From NCBI RefSeq assembly GCF_936270435.1, contig NZ_OW370567.1:806001-870000 (forward strand): 64,000 nt of DNA. Direction: 5' to 3'. Below the pieces are notes generated by a model. The model was not told the origin of the DNA, searched no databases, and saw only the letters and a program-made list of their open reading frames with translations. Shown here one piece after another: positions 46,067 to 55,707 of this stretch (its first letter is position 1; every line of letters begins with the position of its first letter). The position numbers and the translations under genes are program-made. Source of the DNA: Wolbachia endosymbiont of Oedothorax gibbosus (GTDB lineage Bacteria; Pseudomonadota; Alphaproteobacteria; Rickettsiales; Anaplasmataceae).

Positions 46067-46261
46067 GTTTTACCTAAAAAGGACACATTTTAGACTTCTT
46101 TGTTGAAATAAAACAGCAACAAAAGTGCTATTTATTGCAGCTTTTGGGTAATTTAATGGTAAAAATTTTAGAGAGAATTTTTATACACTATCACCGATAT
46201 TTTTCCTTAAGTTGACGCCATTGTCTGTTCAGATGCATGGCTAATGCTGAAACAAAAATTC

Positions 46262-46295
46262 CAGTGCTCCCTTTCTTGTCATCCCAGTCTGGCAT
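46262..46295. repeat. WPE cut by IS5 (left part)
   Basis: CAGTGCTCCCTTTCTTGTCA then TCCCAGTCTGG, identical to 51408-51438; the other arm (CCCAGACTGGGATGAC) lies at 47298-47313 beyond the IS5. Confidence 0.75.
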
Positions 46296-47295
46296 GGCTT
46301 TGTTGCATCGCACCTTATACTGGTAGTAATTTACGATAAATTCATGTAGCCATTTCGCATACCAATGTCAGTGAATTTATTGAGCAAATAACACTTGAGT
46401 CGCAGTTCCTTCTCACGATTAACCTCAGATTTGTTCCGAAAACTAAACCAGAATGTTTGTTTCAGTCGCGAGAAAAAACCTTCTACATAAGATCTTTTCC
46501 CATAATTTACTTTCTTTTTCCATTCTTTCACGCCATCTTCACCGTATAATTTTATTAATCTAATAGCAGCATTTCTGTCAGACATATAATCTATTTCTGG
46601 ATGTTCTGCCGCATTGTTTATTGGTGGAATTTTTGCCTTTATATCATATTCGTTACACAATTTATAAAACTTGTGCCTATCATATGCCCTATCTACATAT
46701 AGTGCTTTTATGGCATGAACTTCTTTAAGCAAATCACAAGCTCCATAGTGATCAGACCGTTACTGTATTTTACAGCTATATATTCAACATTACATGCAAT
46801 TTTCTATAGCTGCAATACTTTCTATCTTTGCTATTTTCCTTCAGGAGTATTGTTGTATATCTGTACTGTCTATAGCAATTTCGATATCTTCCATATTATT
46901 TTCTGCAATCATTTATCTTAATATTAAGTTTCTTTTGATGCTTGTGAATAGCTGCAAATTTCTTCCTATTTGTTGCAAATATCCTTTTATAAACCCTACC
47001 GTTTGTCTTAAACCAATTCTAAAAAGATTGACGATTATATGCACCAAAATTACGACTTTATCACTGTAAATATAGTTGCCGCCTTGCATTTTTGGACTAT
47101 TTTCATACCAATTTTCGATAGCTTCATTGATATAACAAAAAATGCTTCCTCTTTCTTGGAGAAATTTGTTATATTCATGGCAGTTACTGACTCTCATTTT
47201 TTGTGGCATATTTTTTCTTCAAAGGTTAAATGGCTATTTTATAATGAATTTTGTCAGTAACTGCCAGATTTTTTCGGTTGCTATGCAACAAAGCC
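46296..47295 (-). mobile_element. IS5-family element, copy 1 (both ends present)
   Basis: 1000 bases with termini GGCTTTGTTGCAT (left) and ATGCAACAAAGCC (right), inserted in the loop of a WPE. It encodes a transposase on the minus strand in broken frames. Confidence 0.85.
46331..47209 (-). pseudogene. IS5-family transposase, frameshifted (copy 1)
   Basis: The N-terminal part (46913-47209) reads MPQKMRVSNCHEYNKFLQER and NLFRIGLRQTVGFIKGYLQQ. The C-terminal part (46331-46732) has YVDRAYDRHKFYKLCNEYDI (Asp) and YGKRSYVEGFFSRLKQTFWF (Glu). The stretch between, carrying the first Asp region (AIDSTDIQQYS), is in other frames with stops. Not expected to make an active enzyme. Confidence 0.75.
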
Positions 47296-47530
47296 ATCCC
47301 AGACTGGGATGACATTATAGGGGCACTGAGATGACATCCTCCTAGTGAAAATTGCTCTCAAATCACAATGTTCGTACAGTAAGCTGCTTGCAGACACCAT
47401 TGTTACAATGTTCATGCAATTGAAATAGCGGTCAATTAGATTAGCTATAGGTCAATCACAAGAGAAAATTAAAGCTTTTCAGTTTGATTTTTTATTACAA
47501 TAATTAGATTTATGTTCTTAACTAAAAATA

Positions 47531-48547
47531 ATGCTTAGAAACTTTCTCCTGATTTTTGTATTCGTATTATTCACGCCGCTGTCAAATGCTGATGCCAGGA
47601 AATACATCAGAATTGTTGGGTCTTCAACTGTTTTTCCTTTTATTTCATTTATAGCCGAGGAGTTCAATCGTGTATTCTCCTTTAAGACTCCAGTTGTAGA
47701 ATCAATAGGAAGTGGATCAGGGTTCAAAATGTTTTGCTCAGGAATAGGGGAAGAAACGCCAGACATCACCACTTCATCTCGCCCTATGAAGGAAGTAGAA
47801 AGAGAACTATGTAAAAGGAATAAAATTAATGAAGTGATAGAGATCATCATTGGCTATGATGGAATTGTCATTGCAAATTCAAATCAAAGCCATAGATTTG
47901 ATTTCACAAAGAAGGACTTATTTGAAACTTTATCTGCATATTCTCAAGAAAATGATAAATTAGTAAAAAATAATAAGAAGTTTTGGTCTAATGTAAATCA
48001 AGCCTTACCAAAAACAGAAATTGAAATTTATGGTCCACATCAAAATACAGGTACATACGAAACTTTGGTTAATTCTATTATGCTTGATCAATACTCATGC
48101 ATGAACTCAAGCATTTTCAAGCAGAATTATAAAGACCAGGAAGAAAGAAAGAAAGCATGTAGTAGTATAAGGGATGATGGAAGGTATATAGAAGTTGGAA
48201 TTAATGAAAACGTAATAATACAAAAATTGAAAAGTAACAAGAACGCCTTAGGGATATTTAGTTTCAGCTTTTTAATGAGGAACCAAGATAAAATACAAGG
48301 AAGCACAATTGCAGGAATTGAGCCAACTTACGAAAATATATCATCGGGAAAATATATATTAGCAAGACCTCTATACCTTTACATAAAGAGGGAACACCTG
48401 GATACTGTTGATGGATTAAGAGAATTCATAAAAGAAATTATAGATTCGATCAGCATTGAAGATGGGTATCTATCTAGGCTTGGTCTAATCCTACTTTCAA
48501 GTGAAGATATAAAGAAAGCTTCAGCAAAAGTTTATGATGTGATGTGA
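47531..48547 (+). CDS. pstS: Phosphate ABC transporter substrate-binding protein
   Basis: 338 residues with a signal peptide (MLRNFLLIFVFVLFTPLSNA). PstS motifs: IRIVGSSTVFPFISFIAEEF, ESIGSGSGFKMFCSG, PDITTSSRPMKEVER and IGYDGIVIANS. It captures phosphate in the periplasm for PstCAB, whose genes are not in this window. The gene is intact but stands alone between two IS5 copies in the same orientation, which could delete it by recombination. Confidence 0.9.
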   Translation: MLRNFLLIFVFVLFTPLSNADARKYIRIVGSSTVFPFISFIAEEFNRVFSFKTPVVESIGSGSGFKMFCSGIGEETPDITTSSRPMKEVERELCKRNKINEVIEIIIGYDGIVIANSNQSHRFDFTKKDLFETLSAYSQENDKLVKNNKKFWSNVNQALPKTEIEIYGPHQNTGTYETLVNSIMLDQYSCMNSSIFKQNYKDQEERKKACSSIRDDGRYIEVGINENVIIQKLKSNKNALGIFSFSFLMRNQDKIQGSTIAGIEPTYENISSGKYILARPLYLYIKREHLDTVDGLREFIKEIIDSISIEDGYLSRLGLILLSSEDIKKASAKVYDVM

Positions 48548-48574
48548 TGTTTTTGTTCTAGAAAGTAGTCTGCA

Positions 48575-49379
48575 GTATGTTTGTTTCAGTCGCGAGAAAA
48601 AACCTTCTACATAAGATCTTTTCCCATAATTTACTTTCTTTTTCCATTCTTTCACGCCATCTTCACCGTATAATTTTATTAATCTAATAGCAGCATTTCT
48701 GTTAGACATATAATCTATTTCTGGATGTTCTGCCGCATTGTTTATTGGTGGAATTTTTGCCTTTATATCATATTCGTTACACAATTTATAAAACTTGTGC
48801 CTATCATATGCCCTATCTGCATATAGTGCTTTTATGACATACTGAAAATCGACTTCTTTTAGCAAATCACAAGCTCCATAGTGATCAGACCATTACTGTA
48901 TTTTACAGCTATATATTCAACATTACATGCAATTTTCTATAGCTGCAATACTTTCTATCTTTGCTATTTTCCTTCAGGAGTATTGTTGTATATCTGTACT
49001 GTCTATAGCAATTTCGATATCTTCCATGTTATTTTCTGCAATCATTTATCTTAATATTAAGTTTCTTTTGATGCTTGTGAATAGCTGCAAATTTCTTCCT
49101 ATTTGTTGCAAATATCCTTTTATAAACCCTACCGTTTGTCTTAAACCAACTCTAAAAAGATTGACGATTATATGCACCAAAATTACGACTTTATCACTGT
49201 AAATATAGTTGCCGCCTTGCATTTTTGGACTATTTTCATACCAATTTTCGATAGCTTCATCGATGTAACGAAAAATATTTCCTCTTTCCTGGAGAAATTT
49301 GTTATATTCGTTTTGGTTACTGACTCTCATTTTTTGTGGCATATTTTTTCTTCAAAGGTTAAATGGCTATTTTATAATG
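48575..49379 (-). pseudogene. IS5-family transposase and element, copy 2, left end missing
   Basis: From 48575 (TATGTTTGTTTCAGTCGCG) it matches IS5 copy 1 closely (ORFs 48521-48865 and 49046-49342). About 170 bases of the left end (transposase C-terminus) are missing, replaced by sequence next to pstS. Its right end is interrupted by IS66 and resumes at 50812-50853. Confidence 0.8.
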
Positions 49380-49387
49380 AATTTTGT

Positions 49388-50803
49388 GTATCCGTTCAGC
49401 AGAGTGGCAAAATAGGTAGACAAGATAAACCAAAAAGATAATCATAGGGTAAACGTGAGGTAATATGATTGATCTAGAAGAGCTCTGCAAAAATTTACAG
49501 CAAAAAATAGAAAAGTTAGAAGCAAAAATAGAAAGGCTGGAAAGAGAGAATGAAAGTTTAAAAGCAGAGAACAAGGCTTTAAAGATAGAGAACGCTGAAT
49601 TAAAGGAGAGGCTCGGTTTAAACTCGAAAAATTCATCTCTACCAAGCTCTAGAGAGTTGTACAAAATAAAAAAGGACAAGCCAAAGAGCGACAGAAACGT
49701 CGGTGGTCAGGTTGGTCATAAAGGAAGTTTTCGCGCCAAAATGGATGCAGATGAGGTGATAAAAGTAAAGTTGTCATCTACTTGTGAATGCGGAGGAGAG
49801 ATTGCAATATGCAAGGGACCGTACATTCATCAAAAAGTTGATCTTCCGGAAATTAGGCTTATGTAGTGGAATATCAATGGTCGTTGCCGGAGATGCGGGA
49901 AAAGAAGAAGCAGTAAGTTACCAGAAGGTGTTACATCAGATACATTTGGACCAAGGGTTAAGTCAATAATTGCAGCGTTCAGCGGGTTTTACAAAAATTC
50001 AAAACGCGAAATAGCGAGTGTCGTAAATGATATCTTCAATTTGAACATAAGCGTCGGTAGCATATCAAATAGTGAACATAGAGTTGCTTCAAAATGCAAA
50101 AAAATGTATGAGCAGATCGAACAAGAGATAAGTAGGAGTAAGGTTCTACATATTGACGAAACCAGTCACTATAATAAAGGTAAACTCGGTTGGTGTTGGA
50201 TGTTTGCTAGCAATGAAGCTAGTTTTATAAAATTCAAGAGGAATGAAAGTTTTAAAAAATAGTGCGTTTTGCAATCGTAATAGTTTGATAGTAACTGACA
50301 GGTATGCAGCATACAATTACTTTGCTGATAAAAACAGGCAAATCTGTTGGATCAAGAGATTTTGAAACATAGTTGAAGTCAAAGTTCTGGTTAAGAAATG
50401 TTGCTGCTGAGTTGTTTGCACTGAAAAAAGCTCTGTTAAAAAATGAGATAGATGTTTTTAGATTTGCCAGACGTGCCAGAAAATTGCGAAAACGTACAAG
50501 GTATTACTTGAAGGAGATATTTTACCTACCTGAAGCAATAGGAGCTTCTCGAGTTGCAAAAAATATTTTGAAATCTGAAAGAATGATGTGGAATTTTTTG
50601 AATGATTCAGAAAACATTCCATTGACATGCTGAACAGCAGATACGGCATTATGTCGTTTACCGTAAAAACTCATATTTTACACAATCACAGCGAGGAAAC
50701 ACATTCCTCGAACGGATAATTTCATTATACTTAACATGGAAACAAAAGGGCTTTCCAAAATCTCCTATCTATTGTTTCTTAAACCACTCTGCTGAACGGA
50801 TAC
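49388..50803 (+). mobile_element. IS66-family element inside IS5 copy 2
   Basis: 1416 bases with termini GTATCCGTTCAGCAGAGTGG and complement, flanked by a perfect 8-bp duplication AATTTTGT (49380-49387 and 50804-50811). It encodes only a TnpC-type gene in pieces; tnpA and tnpB are absent. Confidence 0.88.
49465..50790 (+). pseudogene. IS66-family transposase TnpC, multiply broken
   Basis: The N-terminal part (49465-49866) has the coiled coil (LQQKIEKLEAKIERLEREN) and zinc-binding region (STCECGGEIAICKGPY). Later fragments: NISVGSISNSEHRVASKC, VLHIDETSHYNKGKLGWCWM (Asp region), VTDRYAAYNYFADKNRQICW, an in-frame TAG at 50371, then RYYLKEIFYLPEAIGASRVA and the ERQIRHYVVYRKNS-type tail in another frame. 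Frame breaks occur at about 49830, 50035 and 50260. It is dead, although its ends are complete. Confidence 0.8.
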
Positions 50804-50811
50804 AATTTTGT

Positions 50812-50853
50812 CAGTAACTGCCAGATTTTTTCGGTTGCTATGCAACAAAGCCA
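50812..50853 (-). mobile_element. Right-end remainder of IS5 copy 2
   Basis: CAGTAACTGCCAGATTTTTT then CGGTTGCTATGCAACAAAGCC, same as 47259-47295. It is followed directly by a WPE (CATCCCAGTGTCAAGCACTG). Confidence 0.85.
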
Positions 50854-50952
50854 TCCCAGTGTCAAGCACTGGGATGACACCATTTGTTGTAAACTCACTT
50901 TGTTGTAAACTCACTTTTACTCTATGGTCTTGCCGCTATCCTGAACGGATAC
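50854..50952. repeat. WPE and IS66-like end, left of the GIY-YIG gene
   Basis: WPE palindrome, then TTGTAAACTCACTTT (partly tandem) and CTATGGTCTTGCCGCTATCC TGAACGGATAC, a diverged IS66-type terminus also seen at 15688-15742 and 51331-51387. Confidence 0.7.
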
Positions 50953-51297
50953 ACATTTGTTTGCAAAGGTAATTTGCACAACAAATGGTGTCATTCCAGT
51001 CTGGAATCCAGATACGATTTCATCATATAAATCTTTCCATTCTTGATTTGTTTTTTCAATTAAGTTTATTTTCCATTTTCTCTGCCAGCTTTTTAGAAGC
51101 TTTTCTTTACTAATTGCTAAATTTATGTCTTGAAACTCCTCAAAGTAGACTAATTTACTAACATTGTACTTTGACGTGAAACTGGAAATGGCTTTGCTTT
51201 TATGCTTCCAAATTCGTTTAATTAAATTTGACGTTATACCTATATACAGGGTCCCATTTTGTTCACTTGCAAGTATATAAACATAATAACTTTTCAT
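50917..51297 (-). CDS. GIY-YIG nuclease domain protein
   Basis: 126 residues. The N-terminal about 85 residues form a single GIY-YIG domain of the UPF0213/YhbQ type: YYVYILASEQNGTLYIGITS, LIKRIWKHKSKAISSFTSKY, KLVYFEEFQDINLAISKEKL and WQRKWKINLIE. The catalytic Tyr pair, Arg28 and Glu are visible. The last about 30 residues come from WPE and IS66-end sequence (GFQTGMTPFVVQ ... SGKTIE), so the natural C-terminus is replaced. The gene lies between two copies of the same repeat. Its role is unknown; DNA processing or repair is the family expectation. Confidence 0.75.
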   Translation of the reverse strand: MKSYYVYILASEQNGTLYIGITSNLIKRIWKHKSKAISSFTSKYNVSKLVYFEEFQDINLAISKEKLLKSWQRKWKINLIEKTNQEWKDLYDEIVSGFQTGMTPFVVQITFANKCVSVQDSGKTIE

Positions 51298-51308
51298 ATA
51301 TAGTAACC

Positions 51309-51460
51309 TGGATCCCAGACTGGGATGACACCATTTGTTGTAAACTCACTTTTACTCTATGGTCTTGCCGCTATCCTGAACGGATACAAATATTGAAACA
51401 AAAATTCCAGTGCTCCCTTTCTTGTCATCCCAGTCTGGGATCCAGATTGGGCACTAAGTT
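51309..51460. repeat. WPE and IS66-like end, right of the GIY-YIG gene
   Basis: GGATCCCAGACTGGGATGAC, then 51331-51387 repeating the left-flank end sequence in direct orientation, then a WPE (51397-51450) identical in part to that at 46250-46292. A further WPE arm lies at 51514-51545. Confidence 0.7.
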
Positions 51461-51570
51461 GGTAAACACGAAAGCGCTTTACAACGTTTTTGATTGAACT
51501 GCGCGAAAGAACTGGATGCCAGTGTCAGCTACTTGCATGACACCCATTTGTTCCTATAGTTGTCTTTTCT

Positions 51571-51606
51571 CGTCTACCTTATTTTGCCACTCTGCTGAAC
51601 AGATAC
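51571..51606. repeat. Solo IS66-type terminus
   Basis: CGTCTACCTTATTTTGCCAC then TCTGCTGAACAGATAC matches the right terminal region of IS66 (complement of 49388-49424) with few changes. No element body is attached. Confidence 0.65.
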
Positions 51607-51681
51607 TTTTATTCTTTAATCTGACTTAAGTTTTTAAACAGATGACATGCACCTTAGTGCATGTCACGAAGTATGAAGACG

Positions 51682-51849
51682 CTAACGATCTGGTTCGTTA
51701 GGCGATAATTTTTCTGAGTCCTTAAGCTCCTGTTTAAGGTTTTTGATGCCTTTTCCTAGATCACCCATAACTTGCGGTAATCTACCTGCACCAAACAGAA
51801 CTAAAATTATTATTAAGACTAGAAACAATTGCCATGGTCCTAAACTCAT
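51682..51849 (-). CDS. tatA: Sec-independent translocase subunit TatA
   Basis: 55 residues: one membrane helix ([20 protein letters not shown]), the FGAGRLP hinge and an amphipathic helix ([18 protein letters not shown]), the classic TatA/E plan. TatA forms the pore of the twin-arginine system that exports folded proteins. GGAGG lies 6 bases before the ATG. tatB and tatC are not adjacent. Confidence 0.9.
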   Translation of the reverse strand: MSLGPWQLFLVLIIILVLFGAGRLPQVMGDLGKGIKNLKQELKDSEKLSPNEPDR

Positions 51850-51984
51850 TTCCACCTCCATTTAAAATATTAACTTTTAGATATTAAAACCTGACTGAAG
51901 TCAAGTAACGTATAAATTATATCACCTTTATTTAATTATAAATCAAGGTTTTTCTTGCCAGACTAGATTATTTTCTTGTAGCGG

Positions 51985-52728
51985 TCAAGCTTCACCTAAC
52001 TGTGGAGTAGAAGAAAGCTCACTAAAAAACTTTGCTAGCGTATCATCTTTAGGCCTATGGTATATATCGCTAGAAACTCCTGATTGAATAATTTTACCAT
52101 TTTTCATTACGTAGATAAAATCTGCAACTTTCAATGCTTCTTGCGGGTCATGAGTTACCATTAGCACAGGGATATTTTTACTTCTGAAAAGGGACAATAT
52201 ATGTTGTCTTATTCGGCACTTGAGCAGTATATCTAAATTAGAAAATGGTTCATCTAACAACACAACATCAGGGTTTTGTGCCATCACTCTTGCTATTGCA
52301 ACTAATTGTTGCTGTCCTCCAGATAAGGCGTTAGGGTACATATTTTCGTATTTTTCTATATTGAGTAACTTCAAGATTTCCAATGCAATTAGGTGCTTTT
52401 CTCTCTTGGAAGAGCTGCGGATAGCAAAGGTTATATTTTCTACTACTGTTTTATGAGGAAATAATGCAGAATGCTGAAAAATCAATCCGATATTTCTATG
52501 CTCTATAGCGACTGATGCCTTATTGCTTGCAACTAACCTATCATTTATAAAAATAGTTCCAGATTTTGGATTTTCTATCCCCGCAATTAATTTCAAAATT
52601 GTTGACTTGCCACAGCCAGAATGCCCCAATAAACATGCAACATTTCCTTTCTTTACTTTAATGTTTATATTGCTTAAAGCAAAGTCGTTTTGATTGTTAT
52701 AGAAATAACCAATGTTGTTAACTAGCAT
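51985..52728 (-). CDS. ABC transporter ATP-binding protein (FbpC/ModC-like)
   Basis: 247 residues. Walker A LLGHSGCGKSTILKLIAG, Q-loop FQHSALFPHKTV, signature LSGGQQQLVAIARVMAQNPD, Walker B VVLLDEPFSNLD and switch His in VMVTHDPQEALKVADF-like sequence. It resembles importers for Fe3+, molybdate or polyamines, but the short C-terminus lacks a regulatory domain. No permease is adjacent, so the substrate cannot be assigned from this window; iron is the commonest assignment for such Wolbachia proteins. Confidence 0.8.
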   Translation of the reverse strand: MLVNNIGYFYNNQNDFALSNINIKVKKGNVACLLGHSGCGKSTILKLIAGIENPKSGTIFINDRLVASNKASVAIEHRNIGLIFQHSALFPHKTVVENITFAIRSSSKREKHLIALEILKLLNIEKYENMYPNALSGGQQQLVAIARVMAQNPDVVLLDEPFSNLDILLKCRIRQHILSLFRSKNIPVLMVTHDPQEALKVADFIYVMKNGKIIQSGVSSDIYHRPKDDTLAKFFSELSSTPQLGEA

Positions 52729-52877
52729 TAATCTTACTTAAACCATGTTATCAAATATAATAGCATTATACTCAAGAAGTACAGAAATGTTTTTTTGTCG
52801 CTGTAAATTGGTTATGCAAGAAATCTAGAAAAGAGAAGGATTTTTTGCTATAACTTTACATAAATGGTAGGAAACAC

Positions 52878-52951
52878 GGGACTATAGCTCAGCAGGATAG
52901 AGCGTTGGACTCCTAATCCGAAGGTCGTGCGTTCGAATCGCACTAGTCCCA
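52878..52951 (+). tRNA. tRNA-Arg (CCT)
   Basis: Cloverleaf of 74 bases: acceptor GGGACTA pairs with TAGTCCC, D-arm AGCTCAGCAGGATAGAGC, anticodon loop CTCCTAA (CCT, reading AGG), T-loop GTTCGAATC. CCA is not encoded in the expected position (ACCC follows). Confidence 0.92.
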
Positions 52952-53225
52952 CCCGTTCAAACTTTTCTCTATAGTAGTTTAGTATAACCACCTATATATA
53001 TGGCCTTTTTGTCTAATTATTTGCCCAAAAATTCATATTTTCTTTCATAATCTGTTGACTTTCTAATATTTTTCTCAAAAGGGTAGGGGCGTTTTTTTAT
53101 AGTTTTGAGAAAAGTAAATAAATGAATTTGTTATTACGCTAAAATGGTGTTTGTAAAACTTAATTTGTACGCTTCCTAGTAATTCTGATATAGTTACTTT
53201 AGTTAAAGTCTATAAAAGTTTACAA

Positions 53226-54224
53226 ATGGCAACCTTAAGTGTAAGAGAAGCTTTATGCACAGCAATCAGAGAAGAAATGCGAAACGACCCTGATGTGCTT
53301 ATCATGGGTGAAGAAGTTGCAGAGTATGATGGTGCTTATAAAGTAACGAAAGGATTACTGAAAGAATTTGGAGAAAATAGGGTAGTTGATACACCTATTA
53401 CCGAACATGGATTTGCTGGCCTTGCTGTTGGAGCGGCATTTGCTGGGTTAAAGCCAATCGTTGAGTTTATGACTTTTAATTTTTCTATGCAGGCTATTGA
53501 CCAAATTGTGAATTCCGCAGCAAAAACAAATTATATGTCAGGCGGACAACTTGGATGTCCTATAGTATTTCGTGGACCAAATGGCGCTGCAGCAAGAGTT
53601 GCTGCACAACACTCTCAATGCTTTGCATCTTGGTATTCGCATATACCGGGATTAAAAGTGATAGCACCTTACTTTGCCTCCGATTGCAGAGGTCTGCTTA
53701 AAGCTGCAATTCGTGACCCTAATCCGGTAATATTTCTAGAAAACGAGATAGCTTATGGACATGAGCATGAAGTTTCTGACTCTGAGCTGTCAAATAAAGA
53801 TTATCTACTTGAGATAGGCAAGGCTGCTGTTATACGGGAAGGAAAGGATGTAACTATCACTGCTTTCTCATTAAAATTAATGGACGCTTTAGATGCAGCA
53901 GATTTACTTTCAGGTGGAGGTATAGAAGCTGAAGTTATTGACCTCAGAACCTTAAGACCACTTGACACTCAAACCGTTATTAACTCTATTCAGAAGACTA
54001 ATAGGTTAGTTAGTGTAGAAGAAGGATGGCCATTTGCAGGAATGGGAGCAGAGCTTTCGGCTGTTGTTATGGAACAAGGATTTGACTACCTTGATGCTCC
54101 AGTTATGCGCGTAACTGGCAAGGACATCCCCTTACCTTACGCTGCAAATCTAGAAAAAAAAGCATTACCACAAGTGGAAGATATAGTTGAAGCGGTGCAT
54201 CAGGTCTGTTTTAGAAAAAAATAA
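53226..54224 (+). CDS. pdhB: Pyruvate dehydrogenase E1 component subunit beta
   Basis: 332 residues. With the alpha subunit it forms the thiamine-dependent E1 that decarboxylates pyruvate. Motifs: [78 protein letters not shown] and [15 protein letters not shown] of the C-terminal transketolase domain. The alpha-subunit gene is not adjacent. There is no lipoyl domain, and length is normal for the short form. Confidence 0.95.
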   Translation: MATLSVREALCTAIREEMRNDPDVLIMGEEVAEYDGAYKVTKGLLKEFGENRVVDTPITEHGFAGLAVGAAFAGLKPIVEFMTFNFSMQAIDQIVNSAAKTNYMSGGQLGCPIVFRGPNGAAARVAAQHSQCFASWYSHIPGLKVIAPYFASDCRGLLKAAIRDPNPVIFLENEIAYGHEHEVSDSELSNKDYLLEIGKAAVIREGKDVTITAFSLKLMDALDAADLLSGGGIEAEVIDLRTLRPLDTQTVINSIQKTNRLVSVEEGWPFAGMGAELSAVVMEQGFDYLDAPVMRVTGKDIPLPYAANLEKKALPQVEDIVEAVHQVCFRKK

Positions 54225-54333
54225 GTTTTAATTTCCAATACGATAAAGAAAGCAACTTATTAGACCTCTTTCGAAACTCATATAGACAGCTCAAAGTCTG
54301 CTATTAAATTGAATCTCAAGCCCTATTTTGCTT

Positions 54334-54369
54334 TGTCTACCTTATTCTACCACTCCCCTGAACGGATAC
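54334..54369. repeat. Solo IS66-type terminus
   Basis: TGTCTACCTTATTCTACCAC then TCCCCTGAACGGATAC, a variant of the IS66 terminal repeat between pdhB and tRNA-Asn, without an element body. Confidence 0.6.
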
Positions 54370-54409
54370 AGACTAAATTGTGAAGGGTTGTATGAAGTTA
54401 CTATAGATG

Positions 54410-54481
54410 CTCCCCGGGCCGGATTCGAACCAGCGACCAATTGGTTAACAGCCAATTGCTCTACCACTGAGCTACCGAGGA
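54410..54481 (-). tRNA. tRNA-Asn (GTT)
   Basis: On the minus strand: acceptor TCCTCGG with CCGGGGA, D-arm AGCTCAGTGGTAGAGC, anticodon stem-loop TTGGCTGTTAACCAA (GTT), T-loop GTTCGAATC, discriminator G. CCA is not encoded. Confidence 0.92.
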
Positions 54482-54600
54482 ATAAGTTACTTTCAATGTA
54501 CCATGTTGAACGTTGGTTGTAAACTTTTTTGTGTAGATTTTAAGTGATGTTGGCCATAGAAATACTTTACAAGAGCCCCCTTATCATTGGTTAGTATACA

Positions 54601-55707
54601 TCATTGATATACCTTCCAACGCTCACGAAGATTTAATGCCATAGCTTGATTTCTACTGAAAGAGAGCATTATGCCAAGTGCGATGCTCGAAGATAAAAGA
54701 GAAGAACCACCATAGCTAAGTAGTGGCAGGGTTATGCCGGTGGTAGGAAAAACACTCAATGTTACCCCTATGTTTATTATGAATTGTGTGATGAATTGAA
54801 TTGAGATACCAAGAATCACCAATAGATTGAATAATTCATTTTCTCTATATGCAACGTAAAGCAAGCGGGCGGAAATGATGCCAAATAACATCAATGTGGC
54901 TAAGCACGTAATCAAACCAAATTCTTCTGCTAAAACAGAAAACACAAAATCTGTATGACAATCAGGAAGAGAGGCTTTTACGCTACCTTCACCAGGTCCA
55001 ACTCCAGTTAATTGACCTCTTTTGAATGCTTCTAATGATTTTGTGACTTGAAAGTTATCGCGCTGCGTAAAAAAGACAAAATTGTAAATCCTTTGCTTTA
55101 TATGTGGGAGACATAAGTAAGCTATTGTAGTTCCAGTTGTGGCCATTCCTACTATACATAGAAAGTATAAAAATGGTATACATGCAATAAACATTTGACC
55201 AATAAAAGAATATGTTAAAAGCATGGACATACTGAAATCAGGTTGCAAAAGTAACAACACAAAAACTAACAGAAATATTATGATTGATATGTGCATTTTA
55301 AACTTCATTTCGCTGGCCAAGATACTAGCTATAACAACAGAAAAAAATGGCCTTACGAACTCAGATGGTTGAACTGAAATTTTGACAATATGTAACCATC
55401 GTTTCGCACCTTTTACCTCTATACCAAGTATTATCGCAATTGCTACTAGAATAGTAAATAAAATGAAACCTGCGAATGAGAGGTTAAGTATGGTTTTTGT
55501 GTTGAGAAAAGAAAATGTCACCAAGGTAATTAGTGACAGGACTATATAAATTGTATGGCGCCGTATAAAATAATCTTGTGGTAAAGAAAGACGCTGCGCA
55601 ATTACAGGGCTTGCTGAATAAACAAGAATGAAACTTATAGTGAGCAAAAAAAACACTGGAAAGATGAGATAATAATCCAGCGTTCTATACCAGAGTTTAA
55701 TATTCAT
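54601..55707 (-). CDS. ftsW: Lipid II polymerase FtsW (SEDS family)
   Basis: 368 residues, about ten membrane helices. SEDS glycosyltransferase of the divisome. Features: [15 protein letters not shown] with the functional Arg, [47 protein letters not shown] and [14 protein letters not shown]. The ATG overlaps the ubiE stop by 4 bases (ATGA), so translation is coupled. Its presence shows that some lipid II-dependent wall function is expected, in contrast with the truncated murC. Confidence 0.93.
   Translation of the reverse strand: MNIKLWYRTLDYYLIFPVFFLLTISFILVYSASPVIAQRLSLPQDYFIRRHTIYIVLSLITLVTFSFLNTKTILNLSFAGFILFTILVAIAIILGIEVKGAKRWLHIVKISVQPSEFVRPFFSVVIASILASEMKFKMHISIIIFLLVFVLLLLQPDFSMSMLLTYSFIGQMFIACIPFLYFLCIVGMATTGTTIAYLCLPHIKQRIYNFVFFTQRDNFQVTKSLEAFKRGQLTGVGPGEGSVKASLPDCHTDFVFSVLAEEFGLITCLATLMLFGIISARLLYVAYRENELFNLLVILGISIQFITQFIINIGVTLSVFPTTGITLPLLSYGGSSLLSSSIALGIMLSFSRNQAMALNLRERWKVYQ

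Larger units (their letters stand above)
43960..46223 (-). mobile_element. IS4-family element with nested IS5-type insertion, copy 2
   Basis: Same termini as copy 1 (CAATGGCGTCAACTTAAG), opposite orientation, 10-bp duplication TCTGTTCAGA at 43950-43959 and 46224-46233. The IS4 parts appear identical to copy 1. The nested element occupies the same site. Confidence 0.85.

Noticed and set aside
46794..47069. Plus-strand ORFs repeated in both IS5 copies (also 48927-49202)
   Set aside because: They are complementary to the IS5 transposase region and recur only because the element does.
54328..54522. Open frame of 64 codons across tRNA-Asn
   Set aside because: It reads through the complement of a complete tRNA gene; the APRAGFEPATNW-type peptide is the usual false translation of a tRNA.
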